A DNA stretch of 64,000 nucleotides from Halobacillus_A sp043497005 (GCF_043497005.1 NZ_JBIEKE010000001.1:620001-684000); one strand, 5' to 3'; positions 49,802 through 59,386 are shown, counted from the first letter of the stretch. A program made the numbers and translations. Notes: generated by a model from the letters alone, not told the origin.

Positions 49802-49868
49802 GTACCAGGTACACAAATTCATCACCCAGGTACCAGGTACACATAAACGCTGTCTCTGTACCTGGTAC
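49802..49868. repeat. REP array downstream of the RAYT gene
   Basis: Three exact cores at 49802, 49830 and 49858, spacing 28 and 28 bp, orientations A, A, T. The first core begins 6 bp after the transposase stop codon. Confidence 0.95.
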
Positions 49869-49998
49869 CCCTAATACGACCTCCACACAACTGTCACATC
49901 CACCTTCGACAAAACCTTGCATCAGACCCCAAATTCTAGTAACATTATCCATACTTATGACCACTCAGTCACACCACAAGAGAGAGGAAGACCTACAT

Positions 49999-51336
49999 AT
50001 GAAACGAACGTTACTCAGCCTCCTGCTCATCACAACCACGACTCTCGCCGCCTGCAACAACGAAGATACCGAACCCGAAGAAGAACGCACCACACCTGTA
50101 GAAGTTGCCGAAGTCACACAAGACGACTTCACGATTGAACGAAAAATAGCAGGGAGAGCAGCCGCAGATGAAGGTACACCCGTCACTCCGAGCATCGCCG
50201 GTGAATTGGTGACGTTAAACGTAGCCAAGGGAGACCGTATCGAGCAAGGGGAGACCATCGGCGTCGTATCCCCGCCTGACCAGGGGAGTCAGGTAGAGCT
50301 TCAGGAAATTGCCGTCCGCCAGGCTCAGTCTCAGCTCGATGATGCCCGTACGCAGTATGATCAGGCCGTTGAAGGTGTAGAAACCGCAGAAGATCAAGTA
50401 GAAGTGGCACGTCAGGCTACCAATTCAGAATCCAGTCAGATGACCGAACAAGCACGCGAGCAATACGAGTCGGCTCAGCAAATTGCCGATGAAACGAAAA
50501 AGCTTGCAGATGAAGGAAATGTACCAGAATCCATTTATGAAGAAGCGCAAAACCGCGCCGATCAAGCTCAATCACAGTTTAATCAAGCGTCCGACCAAGG
50601 CGGCATGTCCTCTTCAGCTGTAGCCGAAGCAGAAGCTCAAGTAGAACAGGCTGAGCAGGCTGTCGCCCAGGCCGAATCCGCAGTAGAACAAGCAGAGCTC
50701 GGTGTAGAGCAGGCACAAATTCAGCTGGAAGACGCTCGTGAACAATCAGAAAACGAACCTGTTATCGCGCAAGAATCTGGGGAAATCGCATCCGTAGAAG
50801 CGAGTGAAGGGGATCAAGTCTCCAATCAGCAGCCGTTCGCCACGATCATGAGCCTCAATCCGATGACGATAACAGCATCTATTACGGATGAACAGTTATC
50901 GCTTTTTGAAGAAGGTCAGGAAATCGAAGTGGAAATTCCAACACTAGATGAGACCGTAACAGCATCAATCGATTACGTACCCTCGGTCCCTGATGATACA
51001 AACCTTTACCCCGTCGAAGCATCTGTGGATAATGCAGAAGAAACGATCAAACCAGGAATGATGGCTTCCTTTCTTTTACCGGAAAACGTCGTGGAAGATG
51101 CATTAATTGTGCCAACGAATGCGGTCGTCGAGCAAAGCGGTGAAACCTATGTCTACCTATTAAATGAGGAAGAGGAAGAAACGGTAGTCGAACGCATCGA
51201 CATTGAAGTGGTAGAATCACAATCCGATCGTTCAGCCATAACCGGCGAAGTAACAAGTGAAGATGAAGTTGTAACGAGCGGGCAGCTGACGCTGACGGAC
51301 GGAGCGAAAGTCGAAGTCATGAAGGAGGACGACTAA
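49999..51336 (+). CDS. RND efflux periplasmic-adaptor-type lipoprotein
   Basis: Membrane fusion/adaptor protein of 445 residues paired with the RND pump. Lipobox LAAC (Cys in TLAACNNED), a lipoyl half-motif region, a long coiled-coil hairpin (about residues 110-265, with AEAQVEQAEQAVAQAESAVEQ), then beta-barrel and membrane-proximal domains. In a Gram-positive it presumably links the pump to the cell surface instead of an outer-membrane channel. ATG 49999 follows AGAGGAAG. The stop codon is directly followed by the pump's GTG start. Confidence 0.88.
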   Translation: MKRTLLSLLLITTTTLAACNNEDTEPEEERTTPVEVAEVTQDDFTIERKIAGRAAADEGTPVTPSIAGELVTLNVAKGDRIEQGETIGVVSPPDQGSQVELQEIAVRQAQSQLDDARTQYDQAVEGVETAEDQVEVARQATNSESSQMTEQAREQYESAQQIADETKKLADEGNVPESIYEEAQNRADQAQSQFNQASDQGGMSSSAVAEAEAQVEQAEQAVAQAESAVEQAELGVEQAQIQLEDAREQSENEPVIAQESGEIASVEASEGDQVSNQQPFATIMSLNPMTITASITDEQLSLFEEGQEIEVEIPTLDETVTASIDYVPSVPDDTNLYPVEASVDNAEETIKPGMMASFLLPENVVEDALIVPTNAVVEQSGETYVYLLNEEEEETVVERIDIEVVESQSDRSAITGEVTSEDEVVTSGQLTLTDGAKVEVMKEDD

Positions 51337-54300
51337 GTGAAGCTCGTCAACCTATCCGTTAAACGCCCAGTCGGCGTCATTATGGTCGTCGCTGCGATCT
51401 TAGCGCTCGGCTTTGTTTCGCTGCGTTCACTCACGATCGACCTTTACCCTGAAATCGACCTCCCTGTGGCCGTCGTCTCCACCAGCTACGAAGAAGCGGC
51501 CCCGCAAGAAGTCGAGCGGCTCGTCAGTCAACCAGTCGAATCGTCCGTCAGTGCCATTGAAGGCTTAGAAGTGCTTCAGTCTCAGTCACAGGCTGGAGCC
51601 TCGCTTGTTTTCATGCAGTTCAGCATGGGCACAGATCTCGACAGTACGCTCCTTGAAGTACGGGAAAACGTCGACCAGGTGACGGAAGCTCTCCCTGAAG
51701 GAGCAGGCGAGCCTAGCGTACTTCGTTTTGATCCCCAGGCGCTTCCGATCATGACGATCGGTTTGTCGGGCGATTCCCCCGAACAGCTGCAGCGTGTCGC
51801 TGAAGACCAGTTGATTCCACAGCTTGAACGGCAGGAAGGTGTAGCGTCTGTCGATATTGAAGGCGGCAGTACTCGCCAGGTTGATATTCTGATCGACCGT
51901 GCAAAAATGGCAAGCTATGAACTTGATACGGAAACCATTACTCAGACATTAAACGCTTCTAACCAGGCGGCTTCAGCCGGTTCCGTGAAAAAAGGCAGCC
52001 AGGATATTCAAATCCGGATCGACGGAGAGTTTGAATCCATTGAAGATATTGAACAAACGAATATCCAATCTCCTTCCGGTGCACAAGTGACGCTTGATCA
52101 AATCGCGGAAGTGGAAGAAAAGTATGAGTCTGACAGCGTATCAGAAGTCGGCGGCAAATCATCCGTAGCGCTTTCGATTATGAAAAAGACCGACGGCAAC
52201 ACGGTAGAGACTGCCAATAACGTACGCGACGCCCTTGAGGAAGTCGAAGGCGATCTGCCCGATAATACCGATACAGAAGTCGTACTCGATACAAGTGAAT
52301 TCATTAAGACGTCTATCAACAGTGTCGTCTTAAACATTATTCTCGGTGGAATTTTCTCGATCATCGTCCTTATGCTTTTCCTGAAAAGCTTTCGGGCGAC
52401 ACTCGTCATAGGCATCTCCATTCCGATTGCGATCATCTCCACGTTTACGCTTATGTATTTCACTGGCGAAACGCTGAACGTCCTAACGATGGGCGGACTT
52501 GCGCTTGGAATCGGAATGATGGTCGACAGCTCGATCGTTATATTGGAAAACATCGTCAACTACAGGCAGCGCGGGTATTCAATGGTCGAAGCAGCGAAAA
52601 AAGGTGCCTCTGAACTAGCACCTGCTGTTATAGCTTCCGCAACGACGACACTCGTCGTATTCCTGCCGATCATTTTCGTAGAAGGCATCGCATCCGAGCT
52701 CTTTACACCGCTCGCAATCACGATATCCTTCGCCTTGATTACAGCGCTGGCCGTATCCGTTACGCTCATCCCGATGCTCTCGTCCAAACTATTGACGAAG
52801 CCGCTTCAGACGAGTGGACGCAGATATTGGTTCGATCGATTTTTACAAAAAGTAAACGACAAATACCGAACCCTGCTCTCGAAAGTACTCAAATGGCGCA
52901 AGACAACAATTGCCCTCACACTGGCCGCCATTGTGGGCAGCGTCGCGCTCATACCGAGTATCGGGACAGAGTTCATCCCGCCGTCTGATCAGGGACAAAT
53001 CGAAATCGATGTCGAAATGCCGGCCGCCACGTCACTTGAAGGTACACAAGCCACGACGGAGACCATCGACCAGCGTCTTGAAAACTTCAGCGAAGAAATC
53101 GATGTCAGTTACCTTTCCATTGGCGGCGGGGGCATGGGAGGGGATATTGGAAATGGCAGCTCCGACAGTGCCACATATACCCTGCAGCTCGTCGACCCAG
53201 ACCAGCGGGAACGCTCAACTCAGGATGTCATGAAGCAGATGGACGAAGAACTGGGCGATATCCCGGGTGCTGAAATTTCCGTGACGGAACTCGACGCTGG
53301 ACTCGGGACAGGGGCACCGCTCCAGATTCAACTGAACGGGCCCGAATATGAAGTGCTCGATGAACTGTCCCAGCAGGTTACGTATATTATGGAAGACGTC
53401 GAAGGAGTCAGTGAACCGACCTCTTCCACAGAAGAAGGCCGTCCCGAGATGAACATTGAAGTCGATCGTGACAAAGCCTCTCAGTATGGGCTGACTGAGC
53501 AGGAGATTATTGCGCAGGTCCAAACCTCCTTCACAGGTCAGGTTGCGACAAGATATCGCGAAGCAAGTGAAGAAATTGACGTGCAGATGATCTTGCCGGA
53601 AGAAGAACGTCAGACGATCAATGATTTAGAAGGCATGTCCGTCCAGACAGCCAGCGGCGGCATCATTCCATTGTCTACAATTGCTGAGCTCCAGCAGGTG
53701 CAGGGGCCTGTGAATCTTCTGCGTGAAGATCAGCAGCCGCAGGTTAACGTGGAATCAGAAATAGTCGACCGCGATCTCGGCAGCACAACAGAAGACGTAC
53801 GCGCTGAACTCGAAAGCCTTAATTTCCCTGAAGGATACACTTATGAAATTGGCGGCCAGGCGCAAGACATGGAAGAAGCCTTTGGAGACTTAGGCCTCGC
53901 GTTGATTTTCTCGATCTTCCTCGTCTACGCCGTCATGGCCATTCAGTTTGAGAACTTTTTGTTCCCGTTTATCATCATGTTCTCACTGCCCGCGACGATC
54001 GTCGGGATTACCACTGGGCTGTTCGTCACCGGACTTCCCTTCAGCTTACCGGCTTTTGTCGGAATTATTATGCTCGCCGGTATTGTCGTCAACAACGCTA
54101 TCGTGCTCGTTGACTACATTAATATTTTACGAAGGAAAGGGTACGACCGTACCGAAGCGATCCTAGATGCCGGTCCTAACCGTCTGCGGCCTATCCTCAT
54201 GACAACACTAACCACTGTCTTAGGAATGGTACCGCTCGCGATTGGTATTGGGCAAGGAGCTGAAGCCCAGCAGCCGCTTGCGGTTACAATAATTTTCGGT

Positions 54301-54420
54301 TTAACTGTATCAAGTTTCTTTACGCTCATCCTTATTCCAGTCGTCTACACGTATTTCGATGACCTATCGAAGAAAATAACAGGTATCTTCCGCCGCAAGA
54401 ACCGCGATGAAGAAGCCTGA
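51337..54420 (+). CDS. RND superfamily efflux permease (SwrC/YerP-like, HAE1 type)
   Basis: Proton-driven inner-membrane exporter of 1,027 residues with twelve predicted helices and two large extracytoplasmic loops. It opens with LVNLSVKRPVGVIMV and contains GLALGIGMMVDSSIVILEN in helix 4 and VNNAIVLVDYI in helix 10. In E. coli AcrB the relay is Asp407/Asp408 and Lys940; here the pair reads Asp-Ser and the Lys is replaced by Asn, as in B. subtilis SwrC. Likely substrates are surfactants, antimicrobial lipids or bile-like compounds. GTG start right behind the adaptor gene. Confidence 0.93.
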   Translation: MKLVNLSVKRPVGVIMVVAAILALGFVSLRSLTIDLYPEIDLPVAVVSTSYEEAAPQEVERLVSQPVESSVSAIEGLEVLQSQSQAGASLVFMQFSMGTDLDSTLLEVRENVDQVTEALPEGAGEPSVLRFDPQALPIMTIGLSGDSPEQLQRVAEDQLIPQLERQEGVASVDIEGGSTRQVDILIDRAKMASYELDTETITQTLNASNQAASAGSVKKGSQDIQIRIDGEFESIEDIEQTNIQSPSGAQVTLDQIAEVEEKYESDSVSEVGGKSSVALSIMKKTDGNTVETANNVRDALEEVEGDLPDNTDTEVVLDTSEFIKTSINSVVLNIILGGIFSIIVLMLFLKSFRATLVIGISIPIAIISTFTLMYFTGETLNVLTMGGLALGIGMMVDSSIVILENIVNYRQRGYSMVEAAKKGASELAPAVIASATTTLVVFLPIIFVEGIASELFTPLAITISFALITALAVSVTLIPMLSSKLLTKPLQTSGRRYWFDRFLQKVNDKYRTLLSKVLKWRKTTIALTLAAIVGSVALIPSIGTEFIPPSDQGQIEIDVEMPAATSLEGTQATTETIDQRLENFSEEIDVSYLSIGGGGMGGDIGNGSSDSATYTLQLVDPDQRERSTQDVMKQMDEELGDIPGAEISVTELDAGLGTGAPLQIQLNGPEYEVLDELSQQVTYIMEDVEGVSEPTSSTEEGRPEMNIEVDRDKASQYGLTEQEIIAQVQTSFTGQVATRYREASEEIDVQMILPEEERQTINDLEGMSVQTASGGIIPLSTIAELQQVQGPVNLLREDQQPQVNVESEIVDRDLGSTTEDVRAELESLNFPEGYTYEIGGQAQDMEEAFGDLGLALIFSIFLVYAVMAIQFENFLFPFIIMFSLPATIVGITTGLFVTGLPFSLPAFVGIIMLAGIVVNNAIVLVDYINILRRKGYDRTEAILDAGPNRLRPILMTTLTTVLGMVPLAIGIGQGAEAQQPLAVTIIFGLTVSSFFTLILIPVVYTYFDDLSKKITGIFRRKNRDEEA

Positions 54421-54426
54421 TCTCCA

Positions 54427-54459
54427 TCCCCTGCCTTTTGAGGCAGGGGATTTTATTTT
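54427..54459 (+). terminator. RND operon terminator
   Basis: TCCCCTGCCT pairs perfectly with AGGCAGGGGA around TTTG, followed by TTTTATTTT. Confidence 0.92.
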
Positions 54460-54487
54460 CCGGCAATATTCGATTATTTCCGGGGAA
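54457..54487. promoter_or_regulatory. Motif upstream of the pgs operon, shared with 34705-34737
   Basis: TTTCCGGCAATATT, then ATTATTTCCGGGGAA. On the other strand it shows the same block order as 34705-34737 (TTCCCCGG, AAATAA, AATATTGC, GGAAA). It lies about 230 bp before pgsB. Confidence 0.4.
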
Positions 54488-54714
54488 ATATTTATTATTT
54501 CTCATCCTTACTCAATTCCACGCATACCTTTTAATCTTGTCGAAATTACTCCGCGGCCGTCGACTATTTACCTTCTATCTAAAGTGAATTTACGATGTTT
54601 TGAAAATATTTACACAACCCTTACAAAACTATAAAAAAACATACAAATTCATGTGATAGTTTTTGAGTGTAGAAATAAATAGCACTTTTTGTAAAAGAGA
54701 GGGAAGGGGATCAG

Positions 54715-55905
54715 ATGTTACTTATACCGCTTATGATCATCATCGCACTCAGTCTCGGCATCTTTGAGATCAAAAGGCACCAGCGCCGCATTCAATCGAT
54801 TCCGATCCGGGTGAATGTGAATGGTGTACGAGGGAAATCGACCGTCACGCGATTGATTACAGGTGTGTTGAAGGAAGCTGGCAAGAAAACCGTCGGTAAG
54901 ACGACGGGAACGTCAGCACGGATGATTTATTGGAATACAAGCGAAGAGAAGCCGATACATCGCCGGCTGGAGGGACCTAACATAAGTGAGCAGAAGGCTG
55001 TTGTGGCAGAAGCGAAAAAATTAAATGCCGAAGCGCTCGTCAGTGAATGTATGGCGGTCAATCCAGATTATCAAATTACTTTTCAAAAACATATGCTGCA
55101 GGCAAACGTTGGCGTTATCGTAAATGTACTGGAGGATCACCTCGATGTCATGGGGCCGACGCTTGATGAGGTGGCGGAGGCGTTTACCGCCACCATTCCT
55201 TACCGCGGCTATTTGATCCTTGCAGATTCACCGTATACGACATACTTTAGAACAATTGCGAGAAAACGTCGAACACGCGTCATTATGGCCGACAATTCAC
55301 GTATTTCAGAAGAATACTTACGAAAATTTGAATATATGGTATTCCCGGACAATGCCTCCCTCGCATTAGCGGCAGCGGAGGCGCTTAACATTGATGAAGA
55401 AACAGCACTCCGCGGCATGTTGAAGGCCCAGCCTGACCCCGGTGCAATGAGGATTCTTCCTTTTATGGACGAAGAGGAGCCGTGTTTCTTTGTGAATGGA
55501 TTTGCTGCCAACGATGCGGCCTCCACTCTTAACATTTGGCGGCGCATTCAACAGACGAGTTATCCGCATGAAGAGCCAATTGTGCTAATGAACTGCCGTG
55601 AAGACCGTGTCGAACGTACGGAGCTGTTCGCTCGAGACGTGCTTCCTTATATTCAAACCGACCGGCTCGTCCTGATCGGAGAAGTCACTCACCCGATTGT
55701 TGAATCCTACCAGGCGGGAGAGATTCCGGCGAAGCATCTTATGAATCTGGAAAACTACTCGGCCGAAGAGATTTACGAGGCGTTAGAACCTCACCTTAAG
55801 AAAAAAATGGTCTACGGGGTCGGTAACATTCACGGAGCTGCAGAACCATTAATTGAAAAATTAAAGACGAAGCATCAACCTAAAAAAGAATTAGTCATCA
55901 GCTAG
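54715..55905 (+). CDS. pgsB: Poly-gamma-glutamate synthase PgsB/CapB
   Basis: ATP-dependent amide ligase that polymerises glutamate through the gamma-carboxyl group. It has 396 residues with an N-terminal membrane segment (1-18), the Mur-ligase-like P-loop GVRGKSTVTRLI, ALVSECMAV and VNVLEDHLDVMGP. ATG after GGGAAGGGG. First gene of a five-gene operon (pgsBCA, capD, pgsE). In halophilic bacilli the polymer can protect against salt and drying; in B. anthracis it forms the capsule. Confidence 0.95.
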   Translation: MLLIPLMIIIALSLGIFEIKRHQRRIQSIPIRVNVNGVRGKSTVTRLITGVLKEAGKKTVGKTTGTSARMIYWNTSEEKPIHRRLEGPNISEQKAVVAEAKKLNAEALVSECMAVNPDYQITFQKHMLQANVGVIVNVLEDHLDVMGPTLDEVAEAFTATIPYRGYLILADSPYTTYFRTIARKRRTRVIMADNSRISEEYLRKFEYMVFPDNASLALAAAEALNIDEETALRGMLKAQPDPGAMRILPFMDEEEPCFFVNGFAANDAASTLNIWRRIQQTSYPHEEPIVLMNCREDRVERTELFARDVLPYIQTDRLVLIGEVTHPIVESYQAGEIPAKHLMNLENYSAEEIYEALEPHLKKKMVYGVGNIHGAAEPLIEKLKTKHQPKKELVIS

Positions 55906-55915
55906 GAGGCGTCCC

Positions 55916-56365
55916 ATGTTTGGATCTGATTTGTATATATCGTTAGTTGTAGGCGTGATTTTGAGCTTAATTTATACGGAGAAAACGGGTATTTTGCCGG
56001 CCGGTCTTATCGTGCCCGGCTACTTAGCGTTAAGCTTTGACCAGCCCGTGTACATGCTGACTGTTTTTTTGATCAGCTTTTTAACGTATTTTATCGTCCA
56101 GCATGGCATTGCCCGCTTTACAATCCTTTACGGGCGTAGAAAATTTGCAGCGATGCTGACGACTGGAATCGTCATTAAGCTGCTGCTTGATGCCGTTTAC
56201 CCAGTCGTGCCGTTTGAAATCTATGAACTGCGGGGCATAGGCGTCATCGTGCCCGGATTAATCGCAAACACGATACAAAAACAGGGGCTTTTTCCAACAG
56301 TTCTCAGCACCGTGCTGCTCAGCGGTCTTACGTTTTTAATTATGTTTGCTTACTTCTTAGTATAG
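55916..56365 (+). CDS. pgsC: Poly-gamma-glutamate synthase PgsC/CapC
   Basis: Integral membrane partner of PgsB, 149 residues with about four to five helices. Conserved features are TEKTGILPAGLIVPGYLAL near the N-terminus and GVIVPGLIANTIQKQG in the second half. ATG with TAGGAGGCG upstream, 10 bp after pgsB. Confidence 0.93.
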   Translation: MFGSDLYISLVVGVILSLIYTEKTGILPAGLIVPGYLALSFDQPVYMLTVFLISFLTYFIVQHGIARFTILYGRRKFAAMLTTGIVIKLLLDAVYPVVPFEIYELRGIGVIVPGLIANTIQKQGLFPTVLSTVLLSGLTFLIMFAYFLV

Positions 56366-56377
56366 GGTGACTATTTT

Positions 56378-57538
56378 ATGGCTAAAAAATTGAACTTTAA
56401 AGAAACGCTGCTTAAGCATAGCAAATGGCATAAGAAACGTGCTTCCGTTCATACCCTTATCGCGTTTCTTGTCGTCATTGCACTTATTTACCCGGTCAAT
56501 TATCTGCTCAAGCCTGCCGCGGTTGCTGTTGAAAAAGATGATTCGATTTTTACAGCTTCCGTTGTCGGTGACATCATGTTCGGGCGGTTTGTGGAGCATG
56601 TCGCTGAAAGAGACACGTACGATGCTCATTTTGATAACGTACGTGAACTTTTCAAAAGCTCCGATTACGTGGCAGGCAACTTCGAGCATCCGGTCGTCCT
56701 TAACGACGACGCTGTGGCTATTGAAAAAGCATACAATTTTAAAACAAAACCGGATGCTGTGGACGCACTTGAAAACGCGAATTTCACCGTGGCAAACCTT
56801 GCCAATAATAACGTCCTCGATTATGGTATCACCGGATTAAGAGATACGATCAATACATTTAACGAATCTGAAACCGACGTCATCGGAGCAGGAGGGAATC
56901 TCTCAGAAGCTGAAGCTATTCATTATGAAGACTACAACGGCATCACCGTCGCTAGCCTAGGCTTTAACGACATTCTCGAGTACAGCACACTGGCAACTGA
57001 CACATCAGGCGGCGTGCTCGGCGCAGACCCGCAGACCTTCCTGCCACTTATTCAAGAAGCGAAACAAAACGCGGATCTCGTCTTCGTTCACGTCCACTGG
57101 GGCAAAGAGTATGAAAACGCAGTTCAGCCAAGGCAGCGTGATTTCGCCCATGCGATGGCAGATGCCGGAGCCGATGCAATATTTGGCTCCCATGCGCACG
57201 TCTTGGCTCCAATTGAAAAGTACGATGATACAGTGATTTTCTACAGCCTCGGCAACTTTATTTTTGACCAGGGCTGGTCGCGGACAAAGGAATCAGCGAT
57301 TGTTCAGTATCATTTAGAAGAAGACGGGTCTGCCCAATTTGAAGTGCTGCCTGCCTATATTGAAGAAACGAAGCCGGCACCGCTTTCCGAGAAGAATCAT
57401 TACCGAAATACAACTATACTGCGAAAAATGACGAAGGAACTGGATCAGTCTGATTGGACTAAAGAGGGCAACCGTGCCGTCATTCCTGTCGATCATTCAC
57501 ACATTACAGCCGAGGAGGAAAGCAGCCGTGCAGAATAA
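56378..57538 (+). CDS. pgsA: Poly-gamma-glutamate export/assembly protein PgsA/CapA
   Basis: Membrane-anchored metallophosphatase-like protein required for polymer synthesis and export. It has 386 residues: N-terminal anchor (about 25-47), VVGDIMFGR (metal-binding Asp), NFEHPVV, VHWGKEYENAVQPRQ, and GSHAHVLAPIEKY, NFIFDQGW. ATG 56378 after GGGTGACT. Its C-terminus overlaps the start of capD by 11 bp, implying coupled translation. Confidence 0.93.
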   Translation: MAKKLNFKETLLKHSKWHKKRASVHTLIAFLVVIALIYPVNYLLKPAAVAVEKDDSIFTASVVGDIMFGRFVEHVAERDTYDAHFDNVRELFKSSDYVAGNFEHPVVLNDDAVAIEKAYNFKTKPDAVDALENANFTVANLANNNVLDYGITGLRDTINTFNESETDVIGAGGNLSEAEAIHYEDYNGITVASLGFNDILEYSTLATDTSGGVLGADPQTFLPLIQEAKQNADLVFVHVHWGKEYENAVQPRQRDFAHAMADAGADAIFGSHAHVLAPIEKYDDTVIFYSLGNFIFDQGWSRTKESAIVQYHLEEDGSAQFEVLPAYIEETKPAPLSEKNHYRNTTILRKMTKELDQSDWTKEGNRAVIPVDHSHITAEEESSRAE

Positions 57539-59189
57539 AATTTTAATTACCGTCCTATCCGTTATCGTTGCCGGCGGGATGTGGTTTTACTACAAAGTCG
57601 AAGGTGTATCGCCTGAGCTTGCGATCTTTAATCAAAGCGATACACAAGCGGACCGTGAGCCTGTAAAAACTGATGAAGGCTATGGCGTCAGTGCATCGCA
57701 TCCGCTCGCCGTAGAAGCTGGGATGGAAATTTTAGAAAAAGGCGGATCGGCCGCAGATGCAGCGGTCACAGTCTCGTACGTATTAAGCGTCGTTGAACCA
57801 TACGGATCGGGCATCGGCGGAGGCGGAGAAACGCTCTATCACCCCGCAGACGGGGAACCGACAACATACGTCTATAACGAAAATGCCCCGTTAAATGGGG
57901 AGATGCCGGAGGATAACGTTGGACTGCCCGGATTTGTCAAAGGAATGGAAACGTTAAACGCAGATCTTGGTAACTTAGAAATGAGCGAACTCATTCAGCC
58001 GGCCATCGACATTGCGGAAGAAGGCTTTGCCGTCGATAAAAGCCTGCACAGTCGATTGAAAGCCGCCCAATATCGCATGCCGATATCCGACCTTCCTCAT
58101 CTATATCCAGGCGGCACACCCGTTAACCCGGGGGTTGAAATCAAACAGGAAGCGTTGGCCGATACGCTTAAAGTCATCCGCGACGGAGGGGCAGAGAGCT
58201 TTTATAACGATCAGCTCGGACAGCATTTTCTTGCCAATACGTCTGGCCACACCGAGCAGGACTTAACCCAATACGAAGTCAAAACAGCAGCTCCCGCTAC
58301 GGGGTCCTTCGCCGGATACGATGTCATTACAGCACCCCCGCCGTTTGGAGGAACAACCTTAATTCAGTCATTAAATATGGTGGAAGATCTTGAGTTGGAA
58401 AAAGCTGCAGCGAATGACCACGATTATATCCACCTATTAGGAGAAGTGATTAAACGAAGCTACAACGATCGGTTAAGCAACATCAGCGACCCTGAATTTA
58501 ACCAGATAAATGTAGACGAGATGACGAGTGATGCTTACGCCGCCCAACTTGGCGAAGACATATCGCTAAGCGATCTATCAGAAGACTACGAGATTAACGA
58601 CAGTCCGGCTGATGAAGCTGATCATGCCAACACGACCCATTTTGTCATCATCGATAAAGAGGGCAATATGGCCTCCACGACGAATACACTCAGCAACTTT
58701 TTCGGCTCCGGAAAATTCGTGGATGGCTATTTCTTAAACAACCAGCTCTCGAACTTCAGCGAAACCCCTGGATCGGTTAACGCCCCCGAGCCAGGCAAGA
58801 GTCCAAGAAGCTATACGTCACCCACCATTCTCGCTAAAGATGGGCAACCCGTCATGGGGATCGGAACACCAGGAGGCAAGCGTATTCCGATGATGATTAC
58901 TGATGTGCTTACGCGTCATCTTCTGCTGGATGAACCACTTGAAGACGTTGTTGAGGCACCTCGCTTTTATGTCGAAGAAGAGGAGGTGATCATGGAAGAA
59001 GCCTTCGCGGACAATTTAGATGATGAAGTGATACAGCAGCTGCAAGCCAAAGGCTATACAATGGATACGTATAACTCTGACCAATTTTACGGTGCTATTC
59101 ACAGCCTTGTGATCGACCGGGAAGAAGGATTGATGTACGGAGCTGCCGACAGCCGCCGAGCCGGCGACTGGCAAATCAAAGAAAAATAA
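57528..59189 (+). CDS. capD: Gamma-glutamyltransferase family protein CapD
   Basis: A 553-residue Ntn-hydrolase homologous to gamma-glutamyltranspeptidase. In B. anthracis CapD cuts poly-gamma-glutamate and attaches it to peptidoglycan. An N-terminal membrane anchor (6-22) is followed by the GGT domain; self-cleavage and nucleophile Thr369 lie in ANTTHFVII. GSGIGGGG and PGGKRIP are conserved. The segment where classical GGTs have Arg-Glu (RE.AP) reads NENAP, which may shift substrate binding. GTG 57528 follows CGAGGAGG within pgsA. Confidence 0.9.
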   Translation: MQNKILITVLSVIVAGGMWFYYKVEGVSPELAIFNQSDTQADREPVKTDEGYGVSASHPLAVEAGMEILEKGGSAADAAVTVSYVLSVVEPYGSGIGGGGETLYHPADGEPTTYVYNENAPLNGEMPEDNVGLPGFVKGMETLNADLGNLEMSELIQPAIDIAEEGFAVDKSLHSRLKAAQYRMPISDLPHLYPGGTPVNPGVEIKQEALADTLKVIRDGGAESFYNDQLGQHFLANTSGHTEQDLTQYEVKTAAPATGSFAGYDVITAPPPFGGTTLIQSLNMVEDLELEKAAANDHDYIHLLGEVIKRSYNDRLSNISDPEFNQINVDEMTSDAYAAQLGEDISLSDLSEDYEINDSPADEADHANTTHFVIIDKEGNMASTTNTLSNFFGSGKFVDGYFLNNQLSNFSETPGSVNAPEPGKSPRSYTSPTILAKDGQPVMGIGTPGGKRIPMMITDVLTRHLLLDEPLEDVVEAPRFYVEEEEVIMEEAFADNLDDEVIQQLQAKGYTMDTYNSDQFYGAIHSLVIDREEGLMYGAADSRRAGDWQIKEK

Positions 59190-59202
59190 GGAGAGACCCT
59201 AT

Positions 59203-59376
59203 ATGATAAAAAAACTATGGAAAGAATCACGGTCCTTCATGCTACTGGGACTCGTGATCATCGCGATGGCAACATTTAAACAGGTCGATACGATCAACGA
59301 CGAAGATAAAACGTTTATCGAGAATTATAATACGGAACAGACGAACCAACAGGACGACACTCAAATCAGCAATTAA
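59203..59376 (+). CDS. pgsE: Small poly-gamma-glutamate operon protein PgsE/CapE
   Basis: A 57-residue protein with a single membrane helix (about residues 12-24, MLLGLVIIAMATF) and a polar tail. B. subtilis PgsE (55 residues) and B. anthracis CapE (47) have this size and arrangement and occupy the end of their operons. ATG after AAGGAGAGACC, 13 bp after capD. Too short for usual gene callers. Sequence similarity is weak, so the assignment rests on size, topology and position. Confidence 0.78.
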   Translation: MIKKLWKESRSFMLLGLVIIAMATFKQVDTINDEDKTFIENYNTEQTNQQDDTQISN

Positions 59377-59386
59377 CCAGTGCCGG

